46,754 bases of DNA from Armatimonadota bacterium (lineage in GTDB: Bacteria > Armatimonadota > Zipacnadia > Zipacnadales > VGFC01). A program made the position numbers and the translations under genes. The notes beneath the pieces were generated by a model. That model did not search any database and was not told where the DNA came from. It worked only from the letters and a program-made list of their open reading frames with translations. This document shows positions 30,873 to 38,984 of the stretch, in pieces. The stretch covers positions 1 through 46,754 of the forward strand of contig VGFC01000008.1 of NCBI GenBank assembly GCA_016869045.1, read 5' to 3'. Every line of letters begins with the position of its first letter. Within the stretch, counting starts at the first letter, position 1.

Positions 30873-32015
30873 ATGCTGCCGAAGGAACGCGTTGCCGCCG
30901 TCTTCGACCATCAGCCGACCGACAAGGTGCCGATCTACCAGGCCGGAATCTCGTCGCGGGTTGCCTCCGCGATCCTGGGCCGCGAGGCCTACGTCGGCGG
31001 GGGGATTCAGCAGTACCGCGAAGCGCGGGCGCTGTGGGAAGGCGAGGCCGCGCACAAGGAGTACCTCGAACGCTCGCGTCGGGATGCGTTCGATCTGATC
31101 CATGCGCTGGACCTCGACTTGGTGCGGCCGTCATACTGGCGCATGGCGACGAAGCCTACGCAGCGGATCGACGAGTTCACGTTCTTGTACGGCGATCCCG
31201 GCGGGGCGTGGCATGTGATGCGTTTCAGCCCGGAGACCGAGTTGTACCAGGTGATCGATCGCAGCCTGACGCCGGAGCCGAGCGTCGATGAGCTGGGGAG
31301 CGCAGTGGAGGCGTCGGAGGCGGGGATCGAGGGGTACGACCCGAAGCCGGAGGGCTTCCCGGACCTGTTGGCGGCGATCGAGGAGTTCGGCGAGGAGCGG
31401 GCGGTGCCCGGTGCGGGGGTCGGGGTGTGTGTGCCGCGGGAGCGCGTGTGGCTAGAGGCGATCGTGCTGCGGCCCGACCTCGTGGGCCGGTACCTCATGG
31501 CCCAGGCGCGGCACGCCCCGGGGGTCGTCCGGGCGATGGAGGGGATGGGGCTCCGGTTCATCATGGGCGGCGGCGACTTTGCCTCGAAGCACGGGCCGTT
31601 CTACTCGCCGAAGGCCTTCCACGCGCTGATGCTGCCGGCGCTAGAGGTGGTGAGCGAGGCGTGCCACGAGCGCGGGTGCTACCACATGTTCGCCAGCGAC
31701 GGGGACCTGTGGCCGGTCGCGGAGGACCTGTTCGGCGCGTCGGGGGTGGACTGCTTCTACGAGATCGACCGTCGGGCCGGCATGGACCTGCGCCTGCTCC
31801 GCGAGCGCTACCCGCACCTGACGCTGCTAGGCGGTATCGCGTCCGAGACGCTGCACATCGGGACGCGAGAGGAGGTCGTCGAGGAGACGCTGAGCGCGCT
31901 GGAGGTGGCCAAGGAGCTTGGGAGCTGCATCATCGGGTGCTCGAACCAGATCGTGGCGCCGACGCCGATCGCCAACGTCGAGGCGATGATGGAGACGCTG
32001 CACGGGTGGCGGTGA
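30873..32015 (+). CDS. Uroporphyrinogen decarboxylase-like protein (UroD/MtaA superfamily)
   Basis: A 380-residue protein from ATG 30873 (MLPKERVAAVFDHQPTDKVP), the usual start pattern for this family; the open frame upstream is not conserved. Family segments are visible: GREAYVGGG, a central GGGDFASKHGPFYSPKAFHA with the family DFA/YSP pattern, CYHMFASDGDLWPV, FYEIDRRAGMDLRLLRERYP, LLGGIASETLHIGT and GCSNQIVAPTPIANVEAM. True HemE has a strict FAGAPFT-like N-terminus that is missing here. The UroD-like branch includes methylcobamide:CoM-type methyltransferases, but no corrinoid protein is encoded nearby. It is therefore annotated as UroD-like with an unknown substrate. Confidence 0.9.
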   Translation: MLPKERVAAVFDHQPTDKVPIYQAGISSRVASAILGREAYVGGGIQQYREARALWEGEAAHKEYLERSRRDAFDLIHALDLDLVRPSYWRMATKPTQRIDEFTFLYGDPGGAWHVMRFSPETELYQVIDRSLTPEPSVDELGSAVEASEAGIEGYDPKPEGFPDLLAAIEEFGEERAVPGAGVGVCVPRERVWLEAIVLRPDLVGRYLMAQARHAPGVVRAMEGMGLRFIMGGGDFASKHGPFYSPKAFHALMLPALEVVSEACHERGCYHMFASDGDLWPVAEDLFGASGVDCFYEIDRRAGMDLRLLRERYPHLTLLGGIASETLHIGTREEVVEETLSALEVAKELGSCIIGCSNQIVAPTPIANVEAMMETLHGWR

Positions 32016-32030
32016 CCGGAATCGGTCGCG

Positions 32031-32059
32031 TTGACGGTGCAGGGCGGGTTTGGTATAAT
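32031..32059 (+). promoter_or_regulatory. Strong sigma70-type promoter at the start of the pilT region
   Basis: TTGACG at 32031 and TATAAT at 32054 with exactly 17 bp between them, close to the consensus. Transcription would begin near 32066, leaving a leader of about 117 nt before ATG 32183. Confidence 0.85.
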
Positions 32060-32065
32060 CCGGCC

Positions 32066-32182
32066 AGTATGCGGGATGGCGGCTCGGAGCGGTCTCCGGG
32101 AGTCTGTGACCGTGGGACGGGCGGAGCCCGTCCCTTCGCGTTTCCGGCCGGTGCGCAAGGCCGGTGAAACGGGTGTCTGCGG
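32066..32182 (+). promoter_or_regulatory. Structured 5' leader of the membrane protein/pilT region
   Basis: The leader contains a perfect 9-bp hairpin (GGGACGGGC, GGA loop, GCCCGTCCC, about 32114-32134) and a second 6-bp one (CCGGCC/GGCCGG, about 32154-32164). I looked for cyclic-di-GMP, cobalamin and similar riboswitch cores and could not match one. It may be only a stable leader. Confidence 0.3.
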
Positions 32183-32983
32183 ATGCGCGGTGATCGGGCG
32201 ATCTACGGCGTTCGGGTTCGCGTGGCGGTTGCGGTCGCGGTGGTTCTGCTTCTGGCGGCGGGCGGCGCAACCCCTCAGGAGAAGGCGGAGACGCCGCTGT
32301 ACATTGCGGTGGCCGGAGTCGGGGGTTCGATGAGCACGCTGACCATCGCGTACCCTACGGACCCCGGGCTCGAGCAGGCACAGAAGGACGTGGCGGAGCT
32401 GGCGGCGGCCGGGCAGTGGACCATCTCCCCCCCACAACGGGCCGAGAGCGCCGACGGGGTTCTGTACGAATCGCAGATCACGCCTGCCGTGACGCTGGAC
32501 GCCGCCGGGCAAGTGCCGGTCTTCCCGTTTCTGGCTGCGTTTCGGCGCTTTCCGCGCGTAACGTTCGGGTTCGTGGGCGAAGCCGCCGGGGCGCCGGGTA
32601 AGTACCACGACGAGAATCGCTACGTCGCCGCCGAGTGGGATCGCGCGGGTCAGTCGGTCAAGTACGACTTCCGGATCAAGGACCAAGGGTTCGCGACGGC
32701 GGAGGATGTGCGGCTCATAGACCGGCCGGCGGAGCAGCCCATTCCGGTGGTGGCGGTTGCCCCGCGGCGGCCGAATGTGGCGGCCTTGTGGGTGCTGCTG
32801 CTGGTGGGCTCGGCGGGTACGGGGGTGTTCGTGTGGGGGCTGACATGGTGGTTCCTCACACGCGGGGAGGCGCCGACCGAGCCGGCGAAGAAGGGGAAGC
32901 CCGCTACTGAGGGCGAAGATACCATCTCGGCGTCGGAGCATGAGGAGGGGGCCGACGGCGACGAGGCGGCGATGGAAGTCTGA
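32183..32983 (+). CDS. Membrane-anchored exported protein of unknown function
   Basis: A 266-residue protein. An N-terminal signal-like helix (VRVAVAVAVVLLLAAGG) is followed by an extracytoplasmic domain of about 160 residues with no family that I recognise (strands around YIAVAGVGGSMSTLTIAYP and VTFGFVGEAAG). A TM helix at about residues 207-228 (ALWVLLLVGSAGTGVFVWG) precedes an acidic, disordered cytoplasmic tail. It is the first gene after the TATAAT promoter and leads into three PilT-type ATPase genes, so a role in a surface or pilus-like structure is plausible but unproven. Confidence 0.78.
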   Translation: MRGDRAIYGVRVRVAVAVAVVLLLAAGGATPQEKAETPLYIAVAGVGGSMSTLTIAYPTDPGLEQAQKDVAELAAAGQWTISPPQRAESADGVLYESQITPAVTLDAAGQVPVFPFLAAFRRFPRVTFGFVGEAAGAPGKYHDENRYVAAEWDRAGQSVKYDFRIKDQGFATAEDVRLIDRPAEQPIPVVAVAPRRPNVAALWVLLLVGSAGTGVFVWGLTWWFLTRGEAPTEPAKKGKPATEGEDTISASEHEEGADGDEAAMEV

Positions 32984-33030
32984 AGTGCACGTGCAGGCCG
33001 CGCGCGTGAGGCAGGGAGGACTGCCCGCGC

Positions 33031-33048
33031 CGTTGGCACGCGCCAACG
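33031..33048. other. Short hairpin before the first pilT-like gene
   Basis: CGTTGGC, ACGC loop, GCCAACG: a perfect 7-bp stem in the 114-bp gap upstream of the first ATPase gene. There is no T-tract, so termination is not supported. Confidence 0.35.
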
Positions 33049-33097
33049 ACACGCATCGGGCCGCGGCAGGCGGCGACCGATCCAGGAGAGTGCTCCG

Positions 33098-34411
33098 TTG
33101 ATCGACTGGCGACAGGTTGTGATCGACGCGGCGGCGGTGAACGCGTCCGACGTATTCTGGAAGCCCTTGGCTGTACCGTGCATCCGCCTCAAGAGCGTGA
33201 TCGAGAGGGTCGAGGGTATGCCCGTGCTGTCCGAGCGGGACACCTGGGAAATCGCTCACTCGCTGATGAGCGAGAAGCAGCGGGCGCAGTTCGAGGAGTA
33301 CCATGAGCGGGACATCGGCCTGACGATCGAGGGCGTGTGCCGGCTGCGGATCAACATCTACCAGGAGCGCGGCAACATCGGGCTGGTCATGCGGATCATC
33401 CCGCTCAAGATCAAGACGGTGGCGGAACTCGAGCTGCCGCTCGTCCTGAACCAGATCGCCGAGGAGCGTCAGGGCTTCATCCTCGTCACCGGGCCGACTG
33501 GCTGCGGGAAGTCCACGACGCTCGCCGCCATGATCGACCACATCAACCAGAACCGGCAGGCCAACATCGTCACGATCGAGGACCCGATCGAGTACGTGCA
33601 CATGGACAGGAAGTGCATCGTCAACCAGCGGGAGGTCGGCCTGGATACCGAGTCGTTCACCGATGCGCTGAAGTACGTCGTCCGTCAGTCGCCGGACGTC
33701 ATCCTCATCGGTGAGATGCGCGACATCGAGACGATGAATGTCGCGATGCAGGCCGCCGAGACCGGCCACCTCGTGTTCGCCACGGTCCACACGAACAGCG
33801 CCACGGAGACCCTGGACCGTGTCATCAACATGTTCCCGCCGCATGACCAGCACATCATCTGCTTGCGCCTCTCCAAGACGCTGCGGGGCGTGCTGTCTCA
33901 GTCCCTCGTGCCGCGCGCCGACGGTCCCGGGCGCGTCTGCGCTCTGGAGATCATGCGGGTCACGCCGACGGTCGCCAAGTGCATCGAGGAGAACCGGCCC
34001 GGTGAGGCCTATCCGCTGATCGCGGACGGCGAGTTCTGGGGGATGATGACGAAGAACCAGAGCTTGCTGAAGCACTACGTCGCGGGAAGAATCTCGCCGC
34101 AGAGCTCGCTGTTCTACGCGGGGAACTACACGGAGATGCGCCAGATGCTGCGGCGCGCCAACCCGAACGTGGATCTGACGGACCGGACGGCGCCGTTGCT
34201 CGCGGCGGAGGTGGACGACGACAAGGCCGAACGTGAAGAACAGCGCAAGCGCCGCCCGCACGGTACGCAACACCCGATGTCCGCCCAGCAGCAGCGACCA
34301 GCGCCCGGGGCAGCGCCGCGTCCGGCGGCGCCGGGCGCCCCTCAGCCGGTGGCCCGTCCGGCACCCGCTGCGCCGAGGCCGCCGGGAGCACCGGGAGCGC
34401 CGACGCGGTAG
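33098..34411 (+). CDS. PilT-type secretion/retraction ATPase, divergent paralogue with Pro-rich tail
   Basis: A 437-residue ATPase from TTG 33098, with AGGAGAG 8 nt upstream. The RecA-like domain has Walker A GPTGCGKST at residues 132-140, the Asp box (VTIEDPIEYVH), Walker B (VILIGEMRDIET) and the His box (TGHLVFATVHTNSA). It differs from the two downstream paralogues in lacking a clear AIREGKxHQ-type PilT tail. It also carries a disordered Pro/Ala/Gln-rich C-terminus of about 80 residues (QQQRPAPGAAPRPAAPGAP). Such ATPases power type IV pilus retraction or related motors. No pilin, PilB or PilC gene is in the window, so the machine must be assembled from elsewhere. Probably an atypical partner rather than the primary retraction motor. 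Confidence 0.88.
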   Translation: MIDWRQVVIDAAAVNASDVFWKPLAVPCIRLKSVIERVEGMPVLSERDTWEIAHSLMSEKQRAQFEEYHERDIGLTIEGVCRLRINIYQERGNIGLVMRIIPLKIKTVAELELPLVLNQIAEERQGFILVTGPTGCGKSTTLAAMIDHINQNRQANIVTIEDPIEYVHMDRKCIVNQREVGLDTESFTDALKYVVRQSPDVILIGEMRDIETMNVAMQAAETGHLVFATVHTNSATETLDRVINMFPPHDQHIICLRLSKTLRGVLSQSLVPRADGPGRVCALEIMRVTPTVAKCIEENRPGEAYPLIADGEFWGMMTKNQSLLKHYVAGRISPQSSLFYAGNYTEMRQMLRRANPNVDLTDRTAPLLAAEVDDDKAEREEQRKRRPHGTQHPMSAQQQRPAPGAAPRPAAPGAPQPVARPAPAAPRPPGAPGAPTR

Positions 34412-34445
34412 GCGCGGGCGGAGAGGTTGGCCGGGGCTGACGTCA

Positions 34446-34503
34446 ACAAGGGACAGTCCTGCGTCCTGATCCCGCGAGGCGGGATCGGGACTCGGACAGT
34501 CCC
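34446..34503. repeat. REP-like element R5
   Basis: ACAAGGGACAGTCC, a GTCCTGATCCCGC stem with a GAG loop, then GGACAGTCCC. It is nearly the same as R4 (25085) and sits between the first and second pilT-like genes, 24 bp before the ATG. Confidence 0.85.
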
Positions 34504-34527
34504 TGCACGAACCGGGAGGCGGGACCC

Positions 34528-35625
34528 ATGCCGCTGAACTACAACCTCGACGATCTGCTGCGTCAGATGCCGAGCTACGACGCTTCAGACCTCCACCTGC
34601 GGGTGGGCGAGCCGCCCGTATTCCGCGTCCACGGACGTCTCCAACGCCTCGACCAGTACCCCGTCCTGCAGCCCGGCGACCCCGAAGAGATCATGTACGC
34701 CATCATGGACGAGCGCCGCCGGACCACGTACCAGCAGATGTGGGAGATGGACATGGCGTATGAGCTGGAGGACGTGGCGCGCTTCCGGGTCAACTGCTTC
34801 CGGCAGAAGGGCCACCTGGGCGCCGTCCTGCGCCGCATCCCGATCGACATCCAGACGATCGATGAGCTGGCACTCCCCGAGATCCTGAAGCGGGTCGCGC
34901 TCCTGCCGCGCGGCCTGGTGCTGGTGACGGGCCCCACCGGTTCGGGCAAGTCCACGACGCTCGCCGCTATGGTGGATGAGATCAACCGGGCGCTCCGCAA
35001 GCACATCGTGACCATCGAGGACCCCATCGAGTTCGTGCACCGGGACAAGCGGTGCATCATCAACCAGCGCGAGATCGGGCAGGATACCCACAGCTTCCCC
35101 TCGGCGCTAAAGCGGGTCGTCCGTCAGGCGCCGGACGTGATCCTCGTCGGCGAGATGCGCGACCTGGAGACGATCTCGCTGGCGATCACGGCAGCCGAAA
35201 CGGGCCACTTGGTCTTCGCCACCCTGCACACGACCGACGCGATGCAGACCGTGGACCGCGCAATCGACGTCTTCCCGCCGCAGCAGCAGGCGCAGATCCG
35301 CACGCAGCTCGCCGTGACGCTGCAGGCGGTGGTCTGCCAGGCGCTCCTTCCGCTGAAGGCCGGCGGGGGCCGGGTGCCGGCGTTCGAGATCATGCTGGGG
35401 ACCCTCGGTGTGCGCGCGGCAATCCGCGAGGGGAAGACCCACATGCTCTACAACATGATCCAGGCCGGCGCCGAGGAGGGGATGATCGTCCTGGACCAGC
35501 ACCTCGTGGGTCTCGTGCGCGAGGAGGTCGTGAGCTTCGAGGAGGCCCTGGCGAAGTCGTCCTACCCGAAGGAGTTCTACATGCGCTGCGGCGTGCAGCC
35601 GCCGGACGATACGACGGTGGCGTAG
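34528..35625 (+). CDS. pilT: PilT-type twitching motility ATPase (second of three)
   Basis: A 365-residue protein of normal PilT length, ATG 34528 with GGAGGCGGG upstream. N-terminal PAS-like domain (ASDLHLRVGEPPVFRVHG), Walker A GPTGSGKST, Asp box VTIEDPIEF, Walker B VILVGEMRDLE and His box TGHLVFATLHTTDA. The PilT-specific end is present (AIREGKTHMLYNMIQAG...GMIVLDQHLVGLV), which supports a pilus retraction role. This motif and the intact ATPase boxes make it the best canonical PilT candidate of the three. It is separated from its neighbours only by a REP element and a short repeat, so the paralogues may be co-transcribed. Confidence 0.93.
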   Translation: MPLNYNLDDLLRQMPSYDASDLHLRVGEPPVFRVHGRLQRLDQYPVLQPGDPEEIMYAIMDERRRTTYQQMWEMDMAYELEDVARFRVNCFRQKGHLGAVLRRIPIDIQTIDELALPEILKRVALLPRGLVLVTGPTGSGKSTTLAAMVDEINRALRKHIVTIEDPIEFVHRDKRCIINQREIGQDTHSFPSALKRVVRQAPDVILVGEMRDLETISLAITAAETGHLVFATLHTTDAMQTVDRAIDVFPPQQQAQIRTQLAVTLQAVVCQALLPLKAGGGRVPAFEIMLGTLGVRAAIREGKTHMLYNMIQAGAEEGMIVLDQHLVGLVREEVVSFEEALAKSSYPKEFYMRCGVQPPDDTTVA

Positions 35626-35642
35626 GACGGCAGCCGCGGTTT

Positions 35643-35669
35643 GGGGTTCGGCGTTCGGGGTTCGGGGTC
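35643..35669 (+). repeat. Short G/T/C-rich tandem repeat between pilT-like genes
   Basis: About four tandem 7-mers of the type GGGTTCG/GCGTTCG. They lie upstream of the third ATPase gene's ribosome binding site (GGAGG at about 35690). Confidence 0.55.
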
Positions 35670-35704
35670 TCTGACGGACGTCAACGGCATGGAGGCGCGT
35701 AAGA

Positions 35705-36844
35705 ATGGACATGACGCTCGACAATTTGCTGCGTTTCACGGCCAAGCAGGATGCTTCGGACCTGTTCATCAAGGCCCATTGCCCCCCGCTGCTGCGCATC
35801 TACGGAGAGATGGTGCCGATGAAGATGCCGGCGCTGACCCCGGATGAGGCGCGGGAGCTGACATACCAGAATCTCTCCGAGGAGCAGATCACCCGCTTCG
35901 AGGATGAGTGGGAGCTGGACTATGCCCACGAGATCGAGGGCCTGGCCCGCTTCCGCTGCAACGTGTGCAAGCAGAAGGGCAATGTTGGGAGCTTCTACCG
36001 GGTCATCCCGTTCAGCATCAAGACGATGGCTGAACTCGGCCTGCCCGAACTCGCGCAACGGGCCTCGGACCGTCCGCGCGGAATGGTCCTCGTCACCGGG
36101 CCGACGGGCTGCGGCAAGTCGACCTCGCTGGCGGCGATGCTGCGCTACATCAACGAGACGCGTCACGACCACATCATGACCGTAGAGGACCCGGTCGAGT
36201 TCCTCCACGATGACCTCAGCTGCGTGGTGAACCAGCGAGAGGTCGGGGCGGACACGCTGAGCTTCCAGAACGCGCTGAAGTTCGTGCTGCGGCAGGACCC
36301 GGACGTGATCCTCATCGGTGAGATGCGCGACCTGGAGACGATCCACCTGGCGATCACCGCGGCGGAGACGGGCCACCTGGTGTTCGCGACGCTGCACACC
36401 ACGGACGCAGTGCAGACCGTGGACCGCGTCATTGACGTGTTCCCCACTCACCAGCAGCAGCAAGTCCGAATGCAGCTGTCGGTGAACCTCGTGGCGGTGC
36501 TGTCACAGGTGCTGGTGAAGCGCGCGGACGGGAAGGGCCGGGTGCCGGCGTTCGAGACGATGGAGGCCATCCCCGCGATCCGCAACCTGGTGCGCGAGGC
36601 GAAGACCCACCAGATCGCGTCGATCATCCAGACGGGCGCCAAGCGCGGGATGTGGTCCTTGACGCAGCACCTCGCGGACCTCGTCATCCGGGGCATGGCC
36701 GATCCGGCCGATGCCCGTTCGAAGGCCTCGGTCCCGGTGGAGTTCGATGAGCTCGTGGCCGTCGGAAAGCCGATGCTCCAGGACCAGGCCTCGGCGCGGG
36801 CGGGGGCGTTGGTCCACACGCACGAGGACCATCAGGATATGTGA
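35705..36844 (+). CDS. pilT: PilT-type twitching motility ATPase (third of three)
   Basis: A 379-residue ATPase, ATG 35705 with GGAGG about 10 nt upstream; an ATG two codons later is possible. Boxes: ASDLFIKAHCPPLLRIYGE, Walker A GPTGCGKSTS, MTVEDPVEFLH, Walker B VILIGEMRDLETI, His box TGHLVFATLHTTDAVQTVDR. The PilT tail is present (AIRNLVREAKTHQIASII...GMWSLTQHLADLV). It resembles the second copy more than the first. The gene ends in a 4-bp overlap (GTGA) with the two-CW membrane protein, implying translational coupling between this ATPase and that protein. Confidence 0.92.
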   Translation: MDMTLDNLLRFTAKQDASDLFIKAHCPPLLRIYGEMVPMKMPALTPDEARELTYQNLSEEQITRFEDEWELDYAHEIEGLARFRCNVCKQKGNVGSFYRVIPFSIKTMAELGLPELAQRASDRPRGMVLVTGPTGCGKSTSLAAMLRYINETRHDHIMTVEDPVEFLHDDLSCVVNQREVGADTLSFQNALKFVLRQDPDVILIGEMRDLETIHLAITAAETGHLVFATLHTTDAVQTVDRVIDVFPTHQQQQVRMQLSVNLVAVLSQVLVKRADGKGRVPAFETMEAIPAIRNLVREAKTHQIASIIQTGAKRGMWSLTQHLADLVIRGMADPADARSKASVPVEFDELVAVGKPMLQDQASARAGALVHTHEDHQDM

Positions 36845-38109
36845 GCCGCCCCCCGAACGTTGTACCGAGGGGGGAGGAGGTGAGCGCACTGCCCAGGGAC
36901 CGCAAAGAGAGCGCTGCTCTGCCGACGAAGAAGCGTGAGGTGGAGCGCGATTGGTATGATGTCGTCGCGGGCTACGCAGGCCTGGTCGCCAAGATCAGCG
37001 CGGTCGTGTTCGTACTGGCGCTCGGCTACATCATCTACGGGGTGTACGGCGGGCATCTCAACGGCACCGTTGAGCCGCGGGTCGTGCGCAACATCGAGTG
37101 GATGGGGAAGCTGCTCATGGCCGCCGGCACCGTAGGCACGGTGGCGCTGGCGCTGGCGACGTTGGATGAGGTGGCCTACAGCATCGCGGTGCTGATCCTG
37201 GGGGTCGGGCTGATCTTCGGGCCGCCGGCACTCATCATCAGCAAGCTCGACCAGGCCACGAGCCCCGTGGGCCTGGCGATCGCGACGTGGACCAAGAACA
37301 CGGGGTTCGCCATCTGCGGCATCGTCACGATCCGCGTGATCTACTACATCGTGGAGACGATCCGCAGCGGCCCGAAGGCGCGGACGAAGGCCCAGGAGGA
37401 AGAGGACAGCCTCTTCGGTCCCAAGAAGGTGAAGCGGACGCAGGGGCTCTGGTCGCGGTGCTGGCAACTGCCGTACTGCCACGACACGATTCGCGAGGTG
37501 TGTCCGGCCTATAAGGAGCGGAGGAACTGCTGGAAGTTCGGGCGGGGCTGCAACTGCGACCCGATGCTGGTGGAGACGATGATCCGCTCCGGGGCGGCGC
37601 GGGTCGGCAAGGGCCAGGACAAGGTGTCGGCGCAGAAGCAGACGACGGCCGATGCGTACCTGCGGGAGGCGCTGGGAGCCGGCAAGCCTGCGACGGGGCC
37701 CGGTGCGGCGGCCAGCCGGACCGTGGACTGCAAGAAGTGCCCGATCTACGGTGAGCATCAGCGTCAGAAGTTCAACATCGTCAACCCGGTCGCGATTGCC
37801 CTGACGATCGCGCTGCTCGTGGCGGCCTACCCGATCGTCAACAACCTGTACCACGCGACGATCGAAGCGATGGCGCGGGCTGCCTCCCAGTTGGAGATGC
37901 CCGGCAAGGAGGGCACGCCCGGGCAGACGACGGCAGGCTCGGAGACGGGTTCGGAGACAGGGGGAGCAAGCGAGTCGGCGCTCAACCGGTGGATCGGCTA
38001 CCTCGATACGCTGACGGTGAAGGTCTTCTTCTTCGGGATCCTCTCGCTGTTCCTGCTCTCGTACGTCCTGAAGCTCGTCGAGTGGGCCGTGTTCGTCAAG
38101 AAGCTGTAG
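36841..38109 (+). CDS. Polytopic membrane protein with a two-CW-like cysteine cluster
   Basis: A 422-residue protein. The GTG at 36841 overlaps the pilT stop; an in-frame GTG at 36880 with strong G/A-rich sequence before it is an alternative start. About five TM helices lie at residues 50-190, followed by a soluble loop holding CWQLPYC...VCPAY...NCWKFGRGCNC (about 205-240) and a later CKKCPIYG (about 300-308). The CW...CPA...CW...GC spacing resembles the two-CW domain, a small metal- or FeS-like cysteine module. Two further TM helices close the protein. I know no named family for the whole. Its coupling to pilT suggests a membrane role with the ATPases. Confidence 0.85.
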   Translation: MSRPPNVVPRGEEVSALPRDRKESAALPTKKREVERDWYDVVAGYAGLVAKISAVVFVLALGYIIYGVYGGHLNGTVEPRVVRNIEWMGKLLMAAGTVGTVALALATLDEVAYSIAVLILGVGLIFGPPALIISKLDQATSPVGLAIATWTKNTGFAICGIVTIRVIYYIVETIRSGPKARTKAQEEEDSLFGPKKVKRTQGLWSRCWQLPYCHDTIREVCPAYKERRNCWKFGRGCNCDPMLVETMIRSGAARVGKGQDKVSAQKQTTADAYLREALGAGKPATGPGAAASRTVDCKKCPIYGEHQRQKFNIVNPVAIALTIALLVAAYPIVNNLYHATIEAMARAASQLEMPGKEGTPGQTTAGSETGSETGGASESALNRWIGYLDTLTVKVFFFGILSLFLLSYVLKLVEWAVFVKKL

Positions 38110-38133
38110 GCGGCCCGGCCAACCCGGGCCGCA

Positions 38134-38176
38134 GGAAAACGGGACGGAGGCCATCGTGCCCTCCGTCCCGTTTTCC
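38134..38176 (+). terminator. Intrinsic terminator-like hairpin after the two-CW gene
   Basis: A perfect 17-bp stem: GGAAAACGGGACGGAGG at 38134 pairs with CCTCCGTCCCGTTTTCC at 38160, loop 38151-38159. A T4 run on the distal arm and an A4 run on the proximal arm make it usable in both directions. A new promoter follows at 38198. Confidence 0.7.
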
Positions 38177-38197
38177 GTCCCGCCGAGGTGGCCCACC

Positions 38198-38227
38198 TTG
38201 CCCGTCTGCGACGGCCTGTGGTATACT
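38198..38227 (+). promoter_or_regulatory. Sigma70-type promoter for the small membrane protein and acylphosphatase
   Basis: TTGCCC at 38198 and TATACT at 38222 with 18 bp spacing, 36 bp before the GTG start at 38263. It directly follows the terminator-like hairpin. Confidence 0.65.
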
Positions 38228-38262
38228 CCGGGCGCCGCCAAGAGGCGTGGGAGGCCGAGTCC

Positions 38263-38691
38263 GTGGGAGAGGAACCGACAACCGAGAGCGGGGCCCGTGA
38301 GGCGCTGGGCAAGCCCCTTGAGACTCGGGCAACGGCGCTCGATCTGGCAGGCGGAGTGCTGGGCCTGATCGTCTTCCTGGCAGGCGTGGCGCTCGTGATC
38401 GTCACGTACTACCAGGCGAGGGACTGGTACCGGGAGATCGGGCCGGCGATCAAGCAGGCGCGGGCGGAGTGGTCGCCGACCCCGGCGCGGGGGTCACACG
38501 ACCCCGGCGAGAAGGGGAAGGCAGCCCCGCCGGGCCCCGTGAGCGCGAAGCCGGGCGGCACGCCCCTCGCCGACGTGGCGGCGGAGTTCGGCCTGAAGCT
38601 GGTCTGGCTGATCCTGATGGCGTTCATCGGTTTCCTGGTCGCTGCGCTGGGCGCGAGACTGGCCGGCGCCCATCGCGGGAAGCGAACATGA
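38263..38691 (+). CDS. Small bitopic membrane protein
   Basis: A 142-residue protein from GTG 38263, with GGGAGG about 8 nt upstream; the longer frame upstream overlaps the promoter. Two TM helices (ALDLAGGVLGLIVFLAGVAL at about 25-47 and LKLVWLILMAFIGFLVAALG near the end) are separated by a Pro/Gly/Lys-rich linker. No family is recognised. Its stop overlaps the ATG of the acylphosphatase gene by 4 bp, so the two are co-translated. A link to the neighbouring pilT or ftsEX genes is possible only from position. Confidence 0.75.
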   Translation: MGEEPTTESGAREALGKPLETRATALDLAGGVLGLIVFLAGVALVIVTYYQARDWYREIGPAIKQARAEWSPTPARGSHDPGEKGKAAPPGPVSAKPGGTPLADVAAEFGLKLVWLILMAFIGFLVAALGARLAGAHRGKRT

Positions 38692-38960
38692 AACTCGCCG
38701 CCCGCGTCAAAGGACGTGTGCAGGGCGTGGGCTTCCGGTACTTCGTGCAGCACCACGCCTGGGATCTGGGCTTGGACGGGTGGGTCCGGAACCTGCCGGA
38801 CGGTGGCGTGGAGGTCGAGGCGGTCGGTTCGCCGGAGGACCTGGACCGGCTGGAGGCCTTGCTGCGCAAGGGGCCGCCGGGCGCCCGCGTTGACCGCGTG
38901 GCCGCCGAACGGGGACCGGGCGAGCCAAACGGCTCGGGATTCGCGGTGCGGTTCTTCTGA
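38688..38960 (+). CDS. Acylphosphatase
   Basis: A 90-residue protein of the standard length, ATG 38688 (MKLAARVKGRVQGVGFRYFV). The active-site Arg (GVGFRY) and Asn (GWVRNLPDGGVEV) are both present, and the LDRLEALLRKGPPGARVDRV helix-strand end is typical. The enzyme hydrolyses acyl phosphates to carboxylate and phosphate. It is overlapped by the preceding small membrane protein gene and followed by a hairpin and a promoter, so it ends that two-gene unit. Confidence 0.96.
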   Translation: MKLAARVKGRVQGVGFRYFVQHHAWDLGLDGWVRNLPDGGVEVEAVGSPEDLDRLEALLRKGPPGARVDRVAAERGPGEPNGSGFAVRFF

Positions 38961-38964
38961 GCGG

Positions 38965-38984
38965 CCGCCGGGCTTGCCCGGCGG
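38965..38984. terminator. Hairpin overlapping the ftsE promoter
   Basis: CCGCCGGGC, TT loop, GCCCGGCGG: a perfect 9-bp stem directly after the acylphosphatase stop. It overlaps the -35 element of the next promoter and has no T-tract, so it may end the upstream transcript or modulate the promoter. Confidence 0.4.

Noticed and set aside
30873-32015. True HemE (uroporphyrinogen decarboxylase of heme synthesis)
   Set aside because: The strict N-terminal HemE signature is missing and no heme genes are nearby, so only the superfamily name is given.
32066-32182. A cyclic-di-GMP or cobalamin riboswitch
   Set aside because: I could not find the conserved cores of these classes; only generic hairpins are present.
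31808-34273. An 821-codon open frame on the minus strand opposite the UroD-like gene and the first pilT-like gene
   Set aside because: It mirrors strong plus-strand coding sequence, has an Arg/His/Leu-rich composition typical of high-GC antisense frames, and shows no protein motif.
36832-38241. A 469-codon minus-strand open frame opposite the two-CW membrane protein
   Set aside because: His/Arg-rich antisense composition; the plus-strand protein has TM helices and a cysteine module.
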